This document shows, one piece after another, positions 23,239 through 24,688 of a stretch of 24,688 nt of DNA; within the stretch, counting starts at the first letter, position 1; each line of letters begins with the position of its first letter. Below the pieces are notes generated by a model. The model was not told where the DNA came from. It worked only from the letters and a program-made list of their open reading frames with translations, and searched no databases. The stretch comes from JBBDJG01 sp040880005 (GTDB lineage: Bacteria; Actinomycetota; Thermoleophilia; Solirubrobacterales; JBBDJG01). The stretch spans positions 1 to 24,688 of the forward strand of contig JBBDJG010000017.1 in the NCBI GenBank assembly GCA_040880005.1, in the 5' to 3' direction. A program made the translations under genes and the position numbers.

Positions 23239-23408
23239 TAGGCCAGCCGAATCTCCCCTGGCCGCTCGGAACCGAGCGCCAGCGGGAGAGCGGGGGAACC
23301 AATCGGACGGCGAACAACGTCCGGAGGGGCGAATCGGAACGAGGCATGTTGCCGCTTCCGTAGCGCAGCTCTTTCAGCGCGAGCCCGACAGCTAACCCCG
23401 TAGGCCGC
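23239..23408 (+). ncRNA. c-di-AMP riboswitch (ydaO/yuaA class)
   Basis: The conserved blocks of the ydaO aptamer appear in order: GCCGAATCT (23246-23254), GAGCGGGGGAACCAAT (23288-23303), GGGGCGAATC (23326-23335), CTCTTTCAGCGCGAGCC, then GACAGCTAACCCCGTAGG (23387-23404). They match the B. subtilis ydaO leader as I recall it. Variable hairpins sit between the blocks at 23264-23277 and 23305-23322 (GGACG...CGTCC). GGCC at 23241-23244 can pair with GGCC at 23403-23406 to close P1. The class binds c-di-AMP and usually turns expression off. The M23 peptidase Shine-Dalgarno begins 8 nt after P1. No intrinsic terminator was found, so control may act on translation or through Rho. Confidence 0.93.
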
Positions 23409-23413
23409 AGAAA

Positions 23414-23419
23414 GAGAGG
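23414..23419 (+). promoter_or_regulatory. Ribosome-binding site supporting the TTG start
   Basis: GAGAGG lies 7 nt before TTG at 23427 and directly after the riboswitch, close enough for P1 pairing to affect access. Confidence 0.6.
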
Positions 23420-23426
23420 CTGTCGT

Positions 23427-24674
23427 TTGTCCGCCCTGCACGGGATCGGGAGCGTCACGAGGTGGCGCGGCCGGAGAACCATATACCGCATGCTCATCGC
23501 GCTGGCGCTCATCGTGGGGTCACCTGCGGCCGGCGTTGCGCATGCCGACAGTTCCGGTGGCTCGGGCTTCGCCAAGCCGGCCAGGCCGGTGCTCACCAAC
23601 GTGCAGTGCGCGTTCAACCGATCCGATCCCTGCATCGAGACGCACCGCGTCGAGAGTGGAGGCGCGATCGCGCTTCGCGGGCACAACCTCGCCGCCGCAA
23701 CGGGCGTGATCTTCTACGGGGGGCGCAGCCGCGCAGATGATGTCACGGTGCCGACCGCCGGCACCACCGCGGACTACGCGAAGGCACCCGTCCCCGCCAA
23801 TGCGCGATCAGGCCCGATAGCGGCTTTGACGGGCGCCGGCACACGGTCGGCGCGCTGGTCGGGACTCGTGATCGAGGATCCGGCTACGGATCTGCATCCC
23901 TACCGACAAAGCTCGCTTGCGGCGCCCGTGCAGGCGACGTTGTCGAAGCCGCGCCGGATCTACCTCGGCGGGCTGCACAAAGCGGTGTTCACGTATCAGG
24001 TCGGGGGGCAGCAGTCGCTCGACGTGCAGGTGACTCTCGTCCGCACCGCCGACGGCGCTGTGGTGCGCACCTGGCTTCAGCCGGCGGTATCGGCGGGTGC
24101 TATCAAGCGAGTTGCTTGGGACGGCACCGGCGGCGGCGGCAAGGCCCTTGCTGCCGGCAGCTACTACTTCCAGTTGAGCGCGCCCGGATCTGCTGCCGCC
24201 ACGCAGGCTCCGCCATCACCACGCAAGAGAGACTCGGTCGTGTTGCGGGACTTTGTGTTCCCGATCCTCGGGCCGCATACCTTCGCGATCGGCGGCGGGA
24301 GCTTCGGCGCATCGCGCCCCGGTCGCACCCACCAGGGCCAGGACGTGCTCGCAAGCTGCGGCAGACCGCTGGTGGCAGCGCGCGGCGGCAAGGTGCTCTT
24401 CGCGGGCTTCCAGTCGCTCGCCGGCTACTACATCGTGATCGACGGCCAGGACACGGGCTACGACTTCGCCTACCTGCACCTGCGCGAGCCCGCAATGGTC
24501 GGGACCGGCGACCGCGTCTATACAGGCCAGCAGCTCGGCTACGTCGGCGACACGGGCAATTCGAGCGCCTGCCACCTGCACTTCGAGATGTGGACGGCGC
24601 CCGGTTGGTACCGCGGCGGCCATGCGGTCGACCCGCTCAAGTCGCTGCAGCGCTGGGACCGCGGCTCAAGGTAA
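23427..24674 (+). CDS. Secreted M23-family peptidase under c-di-AMP riboswitch
   Basis: 415 aa. The N-terminus (MSALHGIGSVTRWRGRRTIYR) leads into a signal peptide hydrophobic core (22-38) ending AHADS. Then come an IPT/TIG-like region (about 55-150), a FlgD-like Ig region (about 172-252, ending GKALAAGSYYFQL) and the M23 LytM domain (about 280-412). M23 zinc ligands are His302 and Asp306 (HQGQD) and His385 in HLHFE; His351 and His383 are the other conserved histidines. It is expected to cleave peptidoglycan cross-bridges outside the cell. TTG 23427 is favoured by its Shine-Dalgarno; ATG 23490 would also leave a signal peptide. Confidence 0.9.
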   Translation: MSALHGIGSVTRWRGRRTIYRMLIALALIVGSPAAGVAHADSSGGSGFAKPARPVLTNVQCAFNRSDPCIETHRVESGGAIALRGHNLAAATGVIFYGGRSRADDVTVPTAGTTADYAKAPVPANARSGPIAALTGAGTRSARWSGLVIEDPATDLHPYRQSSLAAPVQATLSKPRRIYLGGLHKAVFTYQVGGQQSLDVQVTLVRTADGAVVRTWLQPAVSAGAIKRVAWDGTGGGGKALAAGSYYFQLSAPGSAAATQAPPSPRKRDSVVLRDFVFPILGPHTFAIGGGSFGASRPGRTHQGQDVLASCGRPLVAARGGKVLFAGFQSLAGYYIVIDGQDTGYDFAYLHLREPAMVGTGDRVYTGQQLGYVGDTGNSSACHLHFEMWTAPGWYRGGHAVDPLKSLQRWDRGSR

Positions 24675-24688
24675 ACAGTCGAGGCCGC

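Overview
The window is a gene-dense, high-GC stretch with many GTG and TTG starts. It combines an actinobacterial-type aa3 oxidase locus, an alanine racemase and glucosamine branch for peptidoglycan, and a c-di-AMP (ydaO/yuaA) riboswitch before a secreted M23 peptidase. I infer a high-GC actinobacterium, probably Thermoleophilia (Solirubrobacterales-like). That placement rests on protein character and was not searched. No mobile element, CRISPR array, tRNA or rRNA was seen.

Left part (1-6950). A crotonase-fold isomerase resembling PaaG (193-999) is followed by a respiratory block on the + strand: coxB/ctaC, ctaD, ctaA (heme A synthase), ctaB (heme O synthase), a 36-residue single-TM peptide and a 76-residue two-TM protein that looks like a subunit IV-type accessory. 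This covers oxidase subunits II and I plus heme O to heme A synthesis. Subunit III is absent. A small secreted orphan then converges on a twin-CBS protein.

Middle part (7056-14157). This holds a GT4 glycosyltransferase, a zinc-ribbon protein, two secreted proteins of unknown function, a small GatC/AtzG-like protein overlapping an amidase-signature enzyme, infA outside any ribosomal cluster, and a HIT protein divergent from a membrane-anchored M28 peptidase.

Right part (14152-24674). The minus strand carries rplM-rpsI-glmM, then glmS, nnr (NAD(P)HX epimerase/dehydratase) and alr-cca. GlmS and GlmM together make glucosamine-1-phosphate for UDP-GlcNAc, and Alr supplies D-alanine. The + strand ends with a c-di-AMP riboswitch and a TTG-started M23 peptidase, so envelope growth and envelope hydrolysis lie back to back.

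The strongest non-coding signals are: (1) the complete c-di-AMP riboswitch; (2) a recurrent TANNNT -10 box only 6-11 nt before the start codon of ten first-in-unit genes, implying widespread leaderless transcription; (3) a 195-bp imperfect inverted repeat filling the nnr-alr gap; (4) a hairpin plus T-run in the rplM leader; (5) tandem G/C hairpin repeats between infA and the HIT gene; (6) overlapping divergent -10 boxes in the 28-bp HIT/M28 gap. I saw no wholly new multi-gene system. The novelty lies in the regulation and in small proteins.
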